The notes beneath the pieces were generated by a model. It worked only from the letters and a program-made list of their open reading frames with translations, was not told where the DNA came from and made no database searches. From Hymenobacter sp. DG25A (GTDB lineage: Bacteria > Bacteroidota > Bacteroidia > Cytophagales > Hymenobacteraceae): DNA of 64,000 bases. The stretch spans positions 3,472,001 to 3,536,000 of the forward strand of contig NZ_CP012623.1 in assembly GCF_001280305.1 (NCBI RefSeq), given 5' to 3'. The translations under genes were made by a program, and so were the position numbers. This document shows, one piece after another, positions 17,848 to 27,893 of this stretch; the first letter of the stretch is position 1; each line of letters opens with the position of its first letter.

Positions 17848-19000
17848 CGCCGCTGCCCATACCAAACACGCCGCCATGGCGCGGCCCGCCGTGGGCGAGT
17901 TCAACCGCCACGAGCTGGCTATTCTGGGCGCGCCCTGCGGCATCATTAAAGAGCTAACCGCGCGCCTGCTGCCCCATCTTACTACCGATCTGCGGGTGGC
18001 TTATGTAGATGCCGACCACGCCGCCGGTGACGCGGAGGCGGAAAATGTACTCAGCCCCGTGCTGCAGGCCGGAGCCACGGAGCTGACCGATAAAATCCAC
18101 TTTCGCCGCCTGGATCTGCCCCAAAACCTGGATCGGTTTACTCAGCAGCAGTGGCTGGGCGAGCAGAGCCTGGTGCTGGTAAACGGCAACCACTTCCGGG
18201 CGCAGCAGCAGATAGCCATCATTGACCCCCGCAAACCCCTGGACCGCAAGCTGGACCGCCTCACCAACGTGCAGCTGTTTTTACTCTCGGAAGGAGAAAC
18301 GGAAATTCCGGCTTACCTGCAGGAGCACACCGCGGGCCGGGTGGTGCCGGTGTTGTCTTTGGACGATACCGCCGGTATTGCGGCTTGGGTGCGGCAGTGC
18401 TGGCAGGAGCATACACCGCCAATCTTCGGGCTGGTGCTTGCCGGGGGGCGCAGCCAGCGCATGCAGGCGGATAAAAGCCGCCTGCGCTACCACCAGGAGG
18501 AGCAGCGGGCCCACGCCGCCGCGTTGCTGGCGCCCTGGTGCCAGGAAGTATTTGTTTCCTGCCGGCCGGATCAGGTAGCGGATATACCCGCCGGCCTGCA
18601 GCCCCTGCCCGACCAGTTTCTGGACCTGGGCCCGCTGAGCGGCATCCTCTCCGCCTTCCGGCAAAACCCCAATGCGGCCTGGCTGGTAGTAGCCTGCGAC
18701 CTGCCTTTTCTTTCGGAAAATACGCTACGCTACCTGGTGGAGCACCGCCAGGCCGGCCGCATGGCCACGGCCTTTCAGAGCCCGGAAAACGAGTTTCCGG
18801 AGCCGCTCATTACCATCTGGGAGCCGCAGAGCTATGCGGCGCTGCTCCGGTTTCTGGCTCTGGGCTATTCCTGCCCGCGCAAAGCCCTCATCAACTCCGA
18901 TGTAGCCGTGCTGACACCGCCCGCCGCCGAGGAGCTGCGCAACGTGAATACGCCGCAGGAGCGGGAAGCCGCGGAGCGGGAATTGGGGCGGAAAAGCTAA
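17840..19000 (+). CDS. mobA: MobB-like / MobA fusion, molybdenum cofactor guanylyltransferase
   Basis: The 386-residue protein has two parts. The C-terminal half (from about residue 196) is MobA, which attaches GMP to Mo-molybdopterin; its nucleotide motif LVLAGGRSQRMQADKS is at 198-213 and VVACDLPFL gives the metal-binding region. The N-terminal half (about residues 24-190) resembles the MobB GTPase fold, but the P-loop position reads GAPCGIIK (30-37) instead of GxxxxGK[ST], so nucleotide binding there is doubtful. MobA alone is usually near 190-200 residues. It is translationally coupled to moaC. The call for the MobA half is firm; the MobB-like half is an inference from length, position and pattern. 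Confidence 0.87.
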   Translation: MNNAAAHTKHAAMARPAVGEFNRHELAILGAPCGIIKELTARLLPHLTTDLRVAYVDADHAAGDAEAENVLSPVLQAGATELTDKIHFRRLDLPQNLDRFTQQQWLGEQSLVLVNGNHFRAQQQIAIIDPRKPLDRKLDRLTNVQLFLLSEGETEIPAYLQEHTAGRVVPVLSLDDTAGIAAWVRQCWQEHTPPIFGLVLAGGRSQRMQADKSRLRYHQEEQRAHAAALLAPWCQEVFVSCRPDQVADIPAGLQPLPDQFLDLGPLSGILSAFRQNPNAAWLVVACDLPFLSENTLRYLVEHRQAGRMATAFQSPENEFPEPLITIWEPQSYAALLRFLALGYSCPRKALINSDVAVLTPPAAEELRNVNTPQEREAAERELGRKS

Positions 19001-19003
19001 TGG

Positions 19004-19420
19004 CTAGGGATGCGCGGCTACCCACACGGTGCCGTCTTCGTACTCCTCTTTTTTCCAGATGGGCACCACCTGTTTCAGAGTATCGATGATAAACTGGCAG
19101 GCGGCAAAGGACTCGGCGCGGTGGGGGGTGGCTACGGCCACGACTACGGCAATATCGCCAATAGCCAGGGTGCCTTTGCGGTGTACTACGGCCACTTTCT
19201 GCAGCATGGGCCAGCGCTCCTGAGCCTGCTCGGCTACGCGCCGCAGCTGGTGCACGGCCATGGCATCGTAGGCTTCGTAGTGCAGGCGCACCACCCGGCG
19301 GCCGGTGCTCTGGTTGCGCACCGTCCCGATGAAGGCGTTGACAGCTCCGGCGCCATCGGCCTGCACGGCCTGCAGCACGGCAGCTACATCAATGGGCTGA
19401 TCGGTAAGTTCAATAAGCAT
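19004..19420 (-). CDS. moaE: molybdopterin synthase catalytic subunit
   Basis: MoaE transfers sulfur from MoaD thiocarboxylate onto precursor Z to make molybdopterin. The 138-residue protein has the conserved AFIGTVRNQSTGRRV and LHYEAYDAMA stretches, then VAVVHRKGTLAIGDIAVVVAVATPHR. PIWKKEEYEDG near the end carries the active-site lysines (Lys123/Lys124). It follows moaD by 64 bases on the same strand; the pair should be one transcript, divergent from moaA. Its end is 3 bases from the end of the convergent mobA. Confidence 0.96.
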   Translation of the reverse strand: MLIELTDQPIDVAAVLQAVQADGAGAVNAFIGTVRNQSTGRRVVRLHYEAYDAMAVHQLRRVAEQAQERWPMLQKVAVVHRKGTLAIGDIAVVVAVATPHRAESFAACQFIIDTLKQVVPIWKKEEYEDGTVWVAAHP

Positions 19421-19484
19421 AAGCAGAAAAAGGCAGCCCGAAAGCAGGCCGGCAAGAAACGGGTGATGGACAGTGCGGGAAGAA

Positions 19485-19727
19485 TCAGCCGCCGCTTACC
19501 GGGGGAATCAGGGCAATTTCGTCCCGCTCCTGCAGTAAATCTTCGCCCTGGGCATACTCATTGTTGCGGGCCACGGCCAGGCTGCTGAGCTGGCTCAGGC
19601 CGGGATATTGCGCCTGCAGCTGGCTAAGGAGCTGCTGCACTGAGGTATTGGGCGGCAGCGTGAGTTCAAGCTGGGACTGGCCTACTATTTCGCGGGCAAT
19701 GCCAAAAAGGGCAATGGTCAGGTTCAT
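19485..19727 (-). CDS. moaD: molybdopterin synthase sulfur carrier subunit
   Basis: MoaD is the small ubiquitin-fold protein whose C-terminal Gly-Gly is adenylylated by MoeB and thiolated. The 80-residue protein begins MNLTIALFGIAREIVG and ends IPPVSGG. The ATG at 19727 gives the normal family length; the reading frame runs a further 70 codons upstream, across the moaA leader, and that part is not coding. It is first in a two-gene operon with moaE. The MoeB-rhodanese fusion at 22538-23647 is the obvious activating partner. Confidence 0.95.
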   Translation of the reverse strand: MNLTIALFGIAREIVGQSQLELTLPPNTSVQQLLSQLQAQYPGLSQLSSLAVARNNEYAQGEDLLQERDEIALIPPVSGG

Positions 19728-19773
19728 AGGTGTAAGTACGGCGGGCAAGAATTGCCGATCAAATAAATTAAAT

Positions 19774-19807
19774 TGAACAGAAAAGGCGCGGGTGCGTTTT
19801 TTGTTCA
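19774..19807. promoter_or_regulatory. weak dyad in the moaD/moaA divergent promoter region
   Basis: TGAACA (19774-19779) and TGTTCA (19802-19807) form an inverted repeat with A-rich and T-rich flanks inside the 127-base gap between moaD and moaA. It could be an operator or a weak hairpin; no Moco riboswitch pattern was recognised. Confidence 0.25.
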
Positions 19808-19854
19808 GAACCTGCCGCGCTTCTTGCGGCGGGTTTCCTTCTGCTCCTCTCCCT

Positions 19855-20862
19855 ATGCCTGCCACCGCTTCCGTTTTGTATGATAACCACGGCCGCCCCC
19901 TCGAGTACGTGCGGCTGGCCGTTACGGACCGGTGCAACCTGCGCTGCTTCTACTGCATGCCGGAGCAGGGCATCGACTACGTGCCCCGGCAGGCCCTGCT
20001 GAGCTACGAAGAGCTGGAGCGCGTAGTCCGGATTCTGGCCCGCTTGGGTGTGCACAAAGTGCGCCTCACGGGCGGAGAGCCCTTCGTGCGCCGGGGCCTG
20101 CTGCCGTTCATTGGGCGGCTGCGGCAGATAGAAGGTATTACCGATATCGGGCTGACCACTAACGGGGTGCTGACGGCCCCGCACGTGCCCGAGCTGGTAC
20201 GGCTGGGCATCCGGAGCGTGAATCTCAGCTTGGATACGCTGGACCGAGCCCGCTTCCTGCGCATCACCCGCCGCGACGAGCTGCCCCAAGTGCTGGCTAC
20301 TTTTGATGCCTTAGTGGCGGCCGGTATTCAGGTGAAAATTAACGCGGTAGTAATGGATGGGCAGAACACGGAAGACATTATTTCACTGGCCGAGCTCACC
20401 CGCGACCTGCCCGTAGAGGTGCGCTTTATTGAAGAAATGCCCTTTAATGGCGGCAGCCACGCGGCCATGTCGCTGCCCTGGAACCACGTGCGCATCCGGG
20501 AGCATCTGGCGGCACACTTTCCTGGTTTAATGCCGGTGCCCACGGCTCCCGGCGCCACAGCCGCCGAGTATACTATACCGGGATACGCCGGAAACGTGGG
20601 CATTATTGCGGCCTACTCCCGCACGTTTTGCGGCACCTGCAACCGCATCCGCCTCACGGCCGAAGGCGGCCTTAAAACCTGCCTCTACGACCAGGGCGTA
20701 CTGGACGTGCGGGCCCTGTTGCGCGGCGGCGCCACCGACGAGGAAATCAGCACGGCCCTGACCACAGCCTTCCGCTACCGCGCCGCCAACGGCTTCGAAG
20801 CCGAACAGCAGCGCCCCCTGCATCAGCTCAGCTTTGAGTCCATGTCGACGATAGGGGGGTAG
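19855..20862 (+). CDS. moaA: GTP 3',8-cyclase, radical SAM
   Basis: MoaA converts GTP to 3',8-cyclo-7,8-dihydro-GTP, the committed step of Moco synthesis. The 335-residue protein has the radical-SAM cluster motif CNLRCFYC (Cys27, Cys31, Cys34) and a GGEP motif for SAM. A second 4Fe-4S site for GTP (FCGTCNRIRLTAEGGLKTCL) follows. The last residues are Gly-Gly, as in functional MoaA where the C-terminal GG tail reaches the active site. The ATG at 19855 gives the usual N-terminus; the frame extends 21 codons upstream with no conservation visible. It converges on the SnoaL-like gene with only 7 bases between stops. Confidence 0.96.
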   Translation: MPATASVLYDNHGRPLEYVRLAVTDRCNLRCFYCMPEQGIDYVPRQALLSYEELERVVRILARLGVHKVRLTGGEPFVRRGLLPFIGRLRQIEGITDIGLTTNGVLTAPHVPELVRLGIRSVNLSLDTLDRARFLRITRRDELPQVLATFDALVAAGIQVKINAVVMDGQNTEDIISLAELTRDLPVEVRFIEEMPFNGGSHAAMSLPWNHVRIREHLAAHFPGLMPVPTAPGATAAEYTIPGYAGNVGIIAAYSRTFCGTCNRIRLTAEGGLKTCLYDQGVLDVRALLRGGATDEEISTALTTAFRYRAANGFEAEQQRPLHQLSFESMSTIGG

Positions 20863-20869
20863 GACGTTT

Positions 20870-21253
20870 TTAGAACATGGTGTTAGTATTGGCGGACCTG
20901 CTCGGGACGACCTGCAGAACGTCCCAGTGCTCCACAATCTTGCCGTGCTCATCAAAACGGAAGATGTCCATGCCGGCGTAGTCATGGTCGCCGGGCCAGT
21001 GCTGCAGGCAGTGGAGCACCACGTAGTTATCCTCGGCAATGGCCCGCTTCACGTGCACGCGCTTGCCGGGGTACTCCTGCGCCATCCGCTCGAAATAGGC
21101 AATGAAGCCATCCTTGCCATCGGGTACGCCGGGGTTGTGCTGAATGTATTCAGCTCCCACGTAGCGCGCAACAGCTTCTATGGGCTGGCACGCATTGAAC
21201 ATCAGCTCATAGAAGGCAATGGCGTTCTGCTTGTTTTGCTCGGGCGAGGTCAT
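20870..21253 (-). CDS. SnoaL-like / NTF2-fold protein
   Basis: The 127-residue protein matches the SnoaL-like family: an N-terminal helix ([14 protein letters not shown]), then [19 protein letters not shown] and [21 protein letters not shown], and a last strand [19 protein letters not shown]. This alpha+beta barrel is used by cyclases, isomerases and small-ligand binding proteins; the HNP and D/E-H-W-D positions are common to the family. The substrate is unknown. It is the last gene of a leftward group (moeB-rhodanese, MOT1, SnoaL) inside the molybdenum island, 39 bases after the transporter, so it is probably co-transcribed. A Moco role is possible but not supported by any motif. Confidence 0.85.
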   Translation of the reverse strand: MTSPEQNKQNAIAFYELMFNACQPIEAVARYVGAEYIQHNPGVPDGKDGFIAYFERMAQEYPGKRVHVKRAIAEDNYVVLHCLQHWPGDHDYAGMDIFRFDEHGKIVEHWDVLQVVPSRSANTNTMF

Positions 21254-21292
21254 GGCGTGATAGTTAGCAATAATTAGAGCCGTGAAGCAGGC

Positions 21293-22456
21293 TTACTTTC
21301 CCAACCCCACCCAGTTGCGGCGCATGGCGTGGTACACGGCCGTGCCCACCACCAGGCCCACCAGGTAGCCATAGGGCAGGCCACCGCAGAGCAAACCCAC
21401 CAGAAGGGCCACCACCAGGTCGTTGCGGGAGGAGGTAACGTCGCGGAGCAGGGCGGCGAGTGTGAGGGCTTCAAACAAGAGCAGCACACCCAGCACGGGC
21501 AGCGGGAAAATCTGCACTACCTGCGCAAAGCCCTGGCTGAAAAACAGACCCAGAATCAGAAACAGCCCGCCATACAGCAGCACCGAGCCGCCCGTGCGGG
21601 CCCCAAAGGCATAATGCCCGGCCAGCCCGCCCGAGCCGTGGCAAACCGGAAACCCACCGAAAAACGGGTTTACCAGGTTCATCAAAGCATAGGTAAAGCT
21701 GATTTGCCGCACCGTAATAGGGCGCTCCGGGAAATGGTCGTGCAGTACCTGTTTGGTGGCCAGAATGGAGTTGCCGAGCGACAGAGGAATCTGCGGCAGG
21801 GCCAGCAGCACGGCGCCGGTCAGGATATCGGCGGTAGCTGGAATGTGCCAGGAGGGAAGGTGAAAGCCCGCGGCACGCTGCGCCGTGGCCAGATCCAGCT
21901 TGAATACCAACGCGTACCCAATGCCCAAGGCCACCACAAACAACGCTGCGGGCCAGCGGCGGTTGCCCAGCAAAACCACCGTAATCAGAAAGGCGGCGGC
22001 AGCCAGGGCGTAGCCGCCTACCCCGTCGGCGGGCACGTAGTCTTTCAGGGCCAGGGTGGCCAGCTGCAGGGCCAGCCCAAACTGAATGCCGCGCACCACG
22101 GGCTTGGGAATCAGGCGGGCCAGGGCATCAATCAGGCCGGTAACGGAGAGCAGCAGCATGCCAACGCCAATGGCCAGCCCCCCGCCATAGATAATGCGCC
22201 CCGGAATTTTCTGGGCAATAACCAGGGCCGCAAAAGCCTTGAGGGGCTGCACCGGCATGGGAAGGCCATACCACAGCCCCGAAAACACCTGCATCAGCCC
22301 AAACATGACCAGCACGCTGGCGCTATCCACCCCGGAGGCGGCAATGATACCGATGAGCAGGGGCAGGTCGGTGCCCAAATCCCCGAAAGCACCCGCCAGT
22401 TCGTTACGGTCGAAGCGAATACGGGGGCGGGTGGGGGCAGAAGCGGTGAGCGGCAT
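21293..22456 (-). CDS. MOT1-family molybdate (sulfate-like) transporter
   Basis: The 387-residue inner-membrane protein has about 10-12 hydrophobic spans. It has the two hallmark motifs of the MOT1/SulP-related molybdate transporters: FGDLGTDLPLLIG near the N-terminus and FPVCHGSGGLAGHYAFG in the second half. MOT1 proteins are high-affinity molybdate transporters in plants and algae, and bacterial relatives are often found with Moco genes. Here it sits between moeB and the SnoaL gene, and no modABC cluster is in the window, so it is the likely molybdate importer. Sulfate as substrate cannot be excluded. Confidence 0.88.
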   Translation of the reverse strand: MPLTASAPTRPRIRFDRNELAGAFGDLGTDLPLLIGIIAASGVDSASVLVMFGLMQVFSGLWYGLPMPVQPLKAFAALVIAQKIPGRIIYGGGLAIGVGMLLLSVTGLIDALARLIPKPVVRGIQFGLALQLATLALKDYVPADGVGGYALAAAAFLITVVLLGNRRWPAALFVVALGIGYALVFKLDLATAQRAAGFHLPSWHIPATADILTGAVLLALPQIPLSLGNSILATKQVLHDHFPERPITVRQISFTYALMNLVNPFFGGFPVCHGSGGLAGHYAFGARTGGSVLLYGGLFLILGLFFSQGFAQVVQIFPLPVLGVLLLFEALTLAALLRDVTSSRNDLVVALLVGLLCGGLPYGYLVGLVVGTAVYHAMRRNWVGLGK

Positions 22457-22537
22457 CAGAAATCAGAAACAAAAGCAGGTAAACGGAAGATTTAGAGCAG
22501 CAAAGTAGCTACGCTTTGCCGCTGCCTCGGGCTTTTT

Positions 22538-23647
22538 CTAGTACGTGGACATTTGGGTATCTATCTCGGAGGCCCAGGCGTGAATGCCGCCGGTCAGGTT
22601 GAGCAGGTTGCTGAAGCCAAACTGATCCTGCAGCTGGGCAATGGCCTGGGCGCTGCGGGTGCCATGGTGGCAATATACGACCACGGCATGCTGGCGGGGC
22701 AGTTGGTTGGCGCCCTGTGCAATGTGGGCCAGCGGCAGCAGCATGGCCCCGCTCAGGTGACAGATGGAGTGCTCGGCGGGCTCCCGCACATCCAGCAGAA
22801 ACGGGGGCGAATCAGAATGAAGCAGGTCCTGCAGCTCGGTGGGGGTCACGCTACGCAAATCGGGCGCGCACCAGTCCACGTAATCGGAGATGTTGGCGCT
22901 GTCCAGGTGCAGCTGGCTGTGCTCCGGGTGGCGCTTAAAGCGCAGCAAACGGCTCTGAAAGGTTAGGGCATCAAAAATCCAGAGGCGGCCGCTCAGTACT
23001 TCGCCCAGACCCAGAATCACCTTCAGGGTTTCGGTGGCCTGCGCGGTGCCTACCAGGCCGGGCAGCACGCCCAGTACGCCGGTGGCGTCGCAGTTGGGCG
23101 CCTCGGTGGCGCTGGGCGGTGTGGGAAACAGGCACCGGTAAGTAGGACCGCCCTGGTAATTGAAGACGGAAACCTGGCCCTCAAACTTGTAAATAGCGCC
23201 GGATATCAGCGGCTTGCCCATGCTCACGCAGGCATCGTTCAGCAGGTAGCGGGTGGGGAAGTTATCGGAGCCATCCACCACCATATCATAGTTCTCCAGC
23301 ACCTCCCGCACGTTGGCGCGGTCTATGCGCATCACGTGCTGGCGGCAGTACACATCCGGGTTGAGGCGGTGCACTTCGCGGGCGGCGGCGGCGGCTTTCA
23401 GGTGGCCGATATCGGCGGGGCCATAGAGGACCTGGCGCTGCAGGTTGCTGAGCTCCACCCGGTCAGAATCGGCAATGCCCAGGGTGCCTACGCCGGCCGC
23501 GGCCAGGTATTGTAGCACCGGGCAGCCCAGCCCGCCCGCGCCCACCACCAGCACCCGCGCCGCGCGCAGCCGTAGCTGGCCGGCCTCGCCAATCTCGGGT
23601 AGTTGCAGGTGGCGGCGGTATCTCTGTTTTTCGGTAGCGGTAAGCAC
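22538..23647 (-). CDS. moeB: MoeB/ThiF-type adenylyltransferase fused to rhodanese
   Basis: The 369-residue protein combines an E1-like domain and a rhodanese domain, the architecture of eukaryotic MOCS3. The E1 part starts RYRRHLQLPEIGEAGQ and has the ATP-binding loop VVGAGGLGCPVLQYLA and VDGSDNFPTRYLLND. The rhodanese part (from about residue 270) ends in VVYCHHGTRS, with the persulfide cysteine. It should adenylylate MoaD Gly-Gly and load sulfur. The zinc-binding CxxC pairs of E. coli MoeB are not seen: the second position reads RHPEHSQL. The start is GTG at 23647; no ATG is available. It is first in the leftward operon with MOT1 and SnoaL. Confidence 0.92.
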   Translation of the reverse strand: MLTATEKQRYRRHLQLPEIGEAGQLRLRAARVLVVGAGGLGCPVLQYLAAAGVGTLGIADSDRVELSNLQRQVLYGPADIGHLKAAAAAREVHRLNPDVYCRQHVMRIDRANVREVLENYDMVVDGSDNFPTRYLLNDACVSMGKPLISGAIYKFEGQVSVFNYQGGPTYRCLFPTPPSATEAPNCDATGVLGVLPGLVGTAQATETLKVILGLGEVLSGRLWIFDALTFQSRLLRFKRHPEHSQLHLDSANISDYVDWCAPDLRSVTPTELQDLLHSDSPPFLLDVREPAEHSICHLSGAMLLPLAHIAQGANQLPRQHAVVVYCHHGTRSAQAIAQLQDQFGFSNLLNLTGGIHAWASEIDTQMSTY

Positions 23648-23820
23648 GTATAGGGAAGTAATAAAAGGAATAAGATGAAAGCCGGCCGGCCTGAAAGGTG
23701 GCCGCCCACGTAGCGGTAAAACTTACGGTGGTCTGATAAAGTTAAACAAATACAACTGTCCCTGTAGGGGCCGGCGCCCGTTGGGGTACTGGTGCCACCT
23801 TCTTCTTTTTACTGTCTGCC

Positions 23821-24687
23821 GTGTCTGCTCCCGTCTTTCTGCCCCCCACCAGCTACGAGTATGTAACGGTGCACAACGTGCGCGGCAACAGCGTAACCAT
23901 AGCGCCCGATGTGCTGGCCGCCGAAGAGCCCCTGGAAATACGGGTAGGCTACGGCCCCACCGATAACCGCCAGCACCGCACCGTAGCGGTGACCATGCGC
24001 ACCCCCGGCCACGATTTTGAGCTGGCCGCCGGCTTTCTGCTGACGGAAGGCATGATCCGCCAGCGCGACGAACTGTATGGGGTAATTTACTGCCCCGACG
24101 TAAAAAAGGAAGAAGAGCGCGAGAATGTAGTGCGGGCCGAGCTGGCCCCGGCCGTGCTGGTAGACCTGCAGCGCATGGAGCGCCACTTTTATACCAGCAG
24201 CAGCTGCGGCGTATGCGGCAAAACCAGCATTGAAGCCGTGCACGCCGCCTCCTGCCCGGTGTTACCCACGGACGGGCCCTACGTAACTGCCGCCGTGCTG
24301 CACCAGCTGCCGGAGCGCCAGCGCGCCGCCCAGGCCCTGTTTGAGCAAACCGGCGGCCTGCACGCGGCGGCCCTGTTTTCGCCGGAAGGCGAGCTGCTGC
24401 TGTTGCGGGAAGATGTAGGCCGGCACAATGCCTTGGATAAGGTAATAGGCGCGGCGATGCTGCAGGAATGGCTGCCTCTGCATCAGCATGTGCTGTTGGT
24501 GAGCGGGCGCGTCAGCTTTGAGCTGGTGCAGAAGGCGGCGGTGGCAGGCATTGCCGTGCTGGCGGCCGTGGGGGCGCCTAGCTCCCTAGCGGTGCAGGCC
24601 GCCCAAAACTTCGGCATGACGGTGTGCGGCTTTGTGCGGCAGGAGCGCTTCAATATTTACTGCGGCGAGTGGCGCATCAGGGTATAG
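23821..24687 (+). CDS. fdhD: formate dehydrogenase accessory sulfurtransferase
   Basis: FdhD carries sulfur from a cysteine desulfurase to the bis-MGD cofactor of formate dehydrogenases, needed for their activity. The 288-residue protein has VGYGPTDNRQHRTVAVTMRTPGHDFELAAGF-type N-terminal strands. The sulfur-carrying loop is SSSCGVCGKTS (Cys129, Cys132; Cys121/Cys124 in E. coli). FSPEGELLLLREDVGRHNALDKVIG follows, then the SGRVSFELVQKA motif. The start is GTG (23821). It diverges from the moeB operon and precedes a small gene and the molybdoenzyme, pointing to the latter as its client. Confidence 0.95.
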   Translation: MSAPVFLPPTSYEYVTVHNVRGNSVTIAPDVLAAEEPLEIRVGYGPTDNRQHRTVAVTMRTPGHDFELAAGFLLTEGMIRQRDELYGVIYCPDVKKEEERENVVRAELAPAVLVDLQRMERHFYTSSSCGVCGKTSIEAVHAASCPVLPTDGPYVTAAVLHQLPERQRAAQALFEQTGGLHAAALFSPEGELLLLREDVGRHNALDKVIGAAMLQEWLPLHQHVLLVSGRVSFELVQKAAVAGIAVLAAVGAPSSLAVQAAQNFGMTVCGFVRQERFNIYCGEWRIRV

Positions 24688-24772
24688 TCGGGGCCGGCGC
24701 GTTATATTTTTTCAGCCATTACGTCCTTAAATTTCGTTTTAGCTTACCGGGGCCTCTCCCTGCTATTTTCTT

Positions 24773-25105
24773 ATGAAGCTTCGCCTCGAAGACAATACCC
24801 TCCGTCTGCGCCTCTCCCCCGAGGAGGTGACCGAATTCAGCCGCCTGGGCCGCCTGCAAACGGTGGTGCCATTGGGGCCCCTGGCCACCGATTGTCTGAC
24901 CTATACCCTGGAGCGCGACGCCGCCAGCCCGGGCCGCACGCCGGGCATCAGCTACGAGGGCGCCCGCATTCGGGTGCTGCTACCCGCCCCGCTAGCCGAC
25001 CAATGGACCAGCACGGAAGCCGTGAGTCTGGAGGGGCAGGTGGAAGTGCTTGCTAACCAGGTATTACGTATTTTAGTGGAGAAAGACCTGGGCTGCAAAC
25101 ATTAG
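24773..25105 (+). CDS. small conserved protein, DUF7009-like
   Basis: The 110-residue protein begins MKLRLEDNTLRLRLSPEEVTEF and contains LATDCLTYTLERD and YEGARIRVLLPAPLADQW. I recall this pattern as the family DUF7009 in Bacteroidota, often near fdhD and FdhF-like genes; the name is from memory. It is soluble and has no signal peptide, cysteine motif or catalytic signature. It lies 85 bases after fdhD and 53 bases before the molybdoenzyme ATG, all on one strand. That suggests one operon and a role as chaperone or accessory protein of that enzyme, which is inference. Confidence 0.7.
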   Translation: MKLRLEDNTLRLRLSPEEVTEFSRLGRLQTVVPLGPLATDCLTYTLERDAASPGRTPGISYEGARIRVLLPAPLADQWTSTEAVSLEGQVEVLANQVLRILVEKDLGCKH

Positions 25106-25158
25106 CCCGCCGCTTGTTATTTGCTTTTCGAAACCCCACCCTAAGTTCTTGTCAAGAA

Positions 25159-27711
<2,553 letters not shown>

Positions 27712-27732
27712 TTACGAGAAATTGGTAGGATT

Positions 27733-27771
27733 ACCGGCGTGCTGCTTTCCCAAGCGGCACGCCGGTTTTTT
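27733..27771 (+). terminator. terminator of the fdhD operon
   Basis: ACCGGCGTGC (27733-27742) pairs with GCACGCCGGT (27757-27766), with further inner pairing around TCCC, and six T follow. It ends the fdhD to molybdoenzyme unit. Confidence 0.9.
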
Positions 27772-27806
27772 ATGGGGTAGCTTAGTGTAGGGGTGATTAA
27801 TTGCCT

Positions 27807-27848
27807 ATCACATCATTATGTGATTTCACAAGTACGAATACTTTCGTA
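27807..27848. promoter_or_regulatory. two dyads upstream of the serine hydrolase gene
   Basis: ATCACAT (27807-27813) / ATGTGAT (27818-27824) and TACGAA (27833-27838) / TTCGTA (27843-27848), each with a 4-nt centre, lie 46-87 bases before the ATG. They look like operator half-sites or small hairpins. The second contains TACTTTCG, one base off the TAnnTTTG -7 box. Confidence 0.35.
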
Positions 27849-27893
27849 GTATTGTGCTTTCTGTTCTGTCACCCATCACTTCTACGCTTTGCT

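Noticed and set aside
19728-19854. Moco riboswitch upstream of moaA
   Set aside because: None of the conserved Moco RNA blocks could be recognised; only a weak dyad is present.
21329-22495. 388-codon open frame opposite the MOT1 transporter
   Set aside because: The Gln/His/Gly-rich translation is typical of an antisense shadow, while the minus strand has a clear membrane transporter.
27807-27824. CRP-type site upstream of the serine hydrolase
   Set aside because: The half-sites are in the opposite order (TCACAT...ATGTGA) to the CRP consensus, with a 4-base centre.
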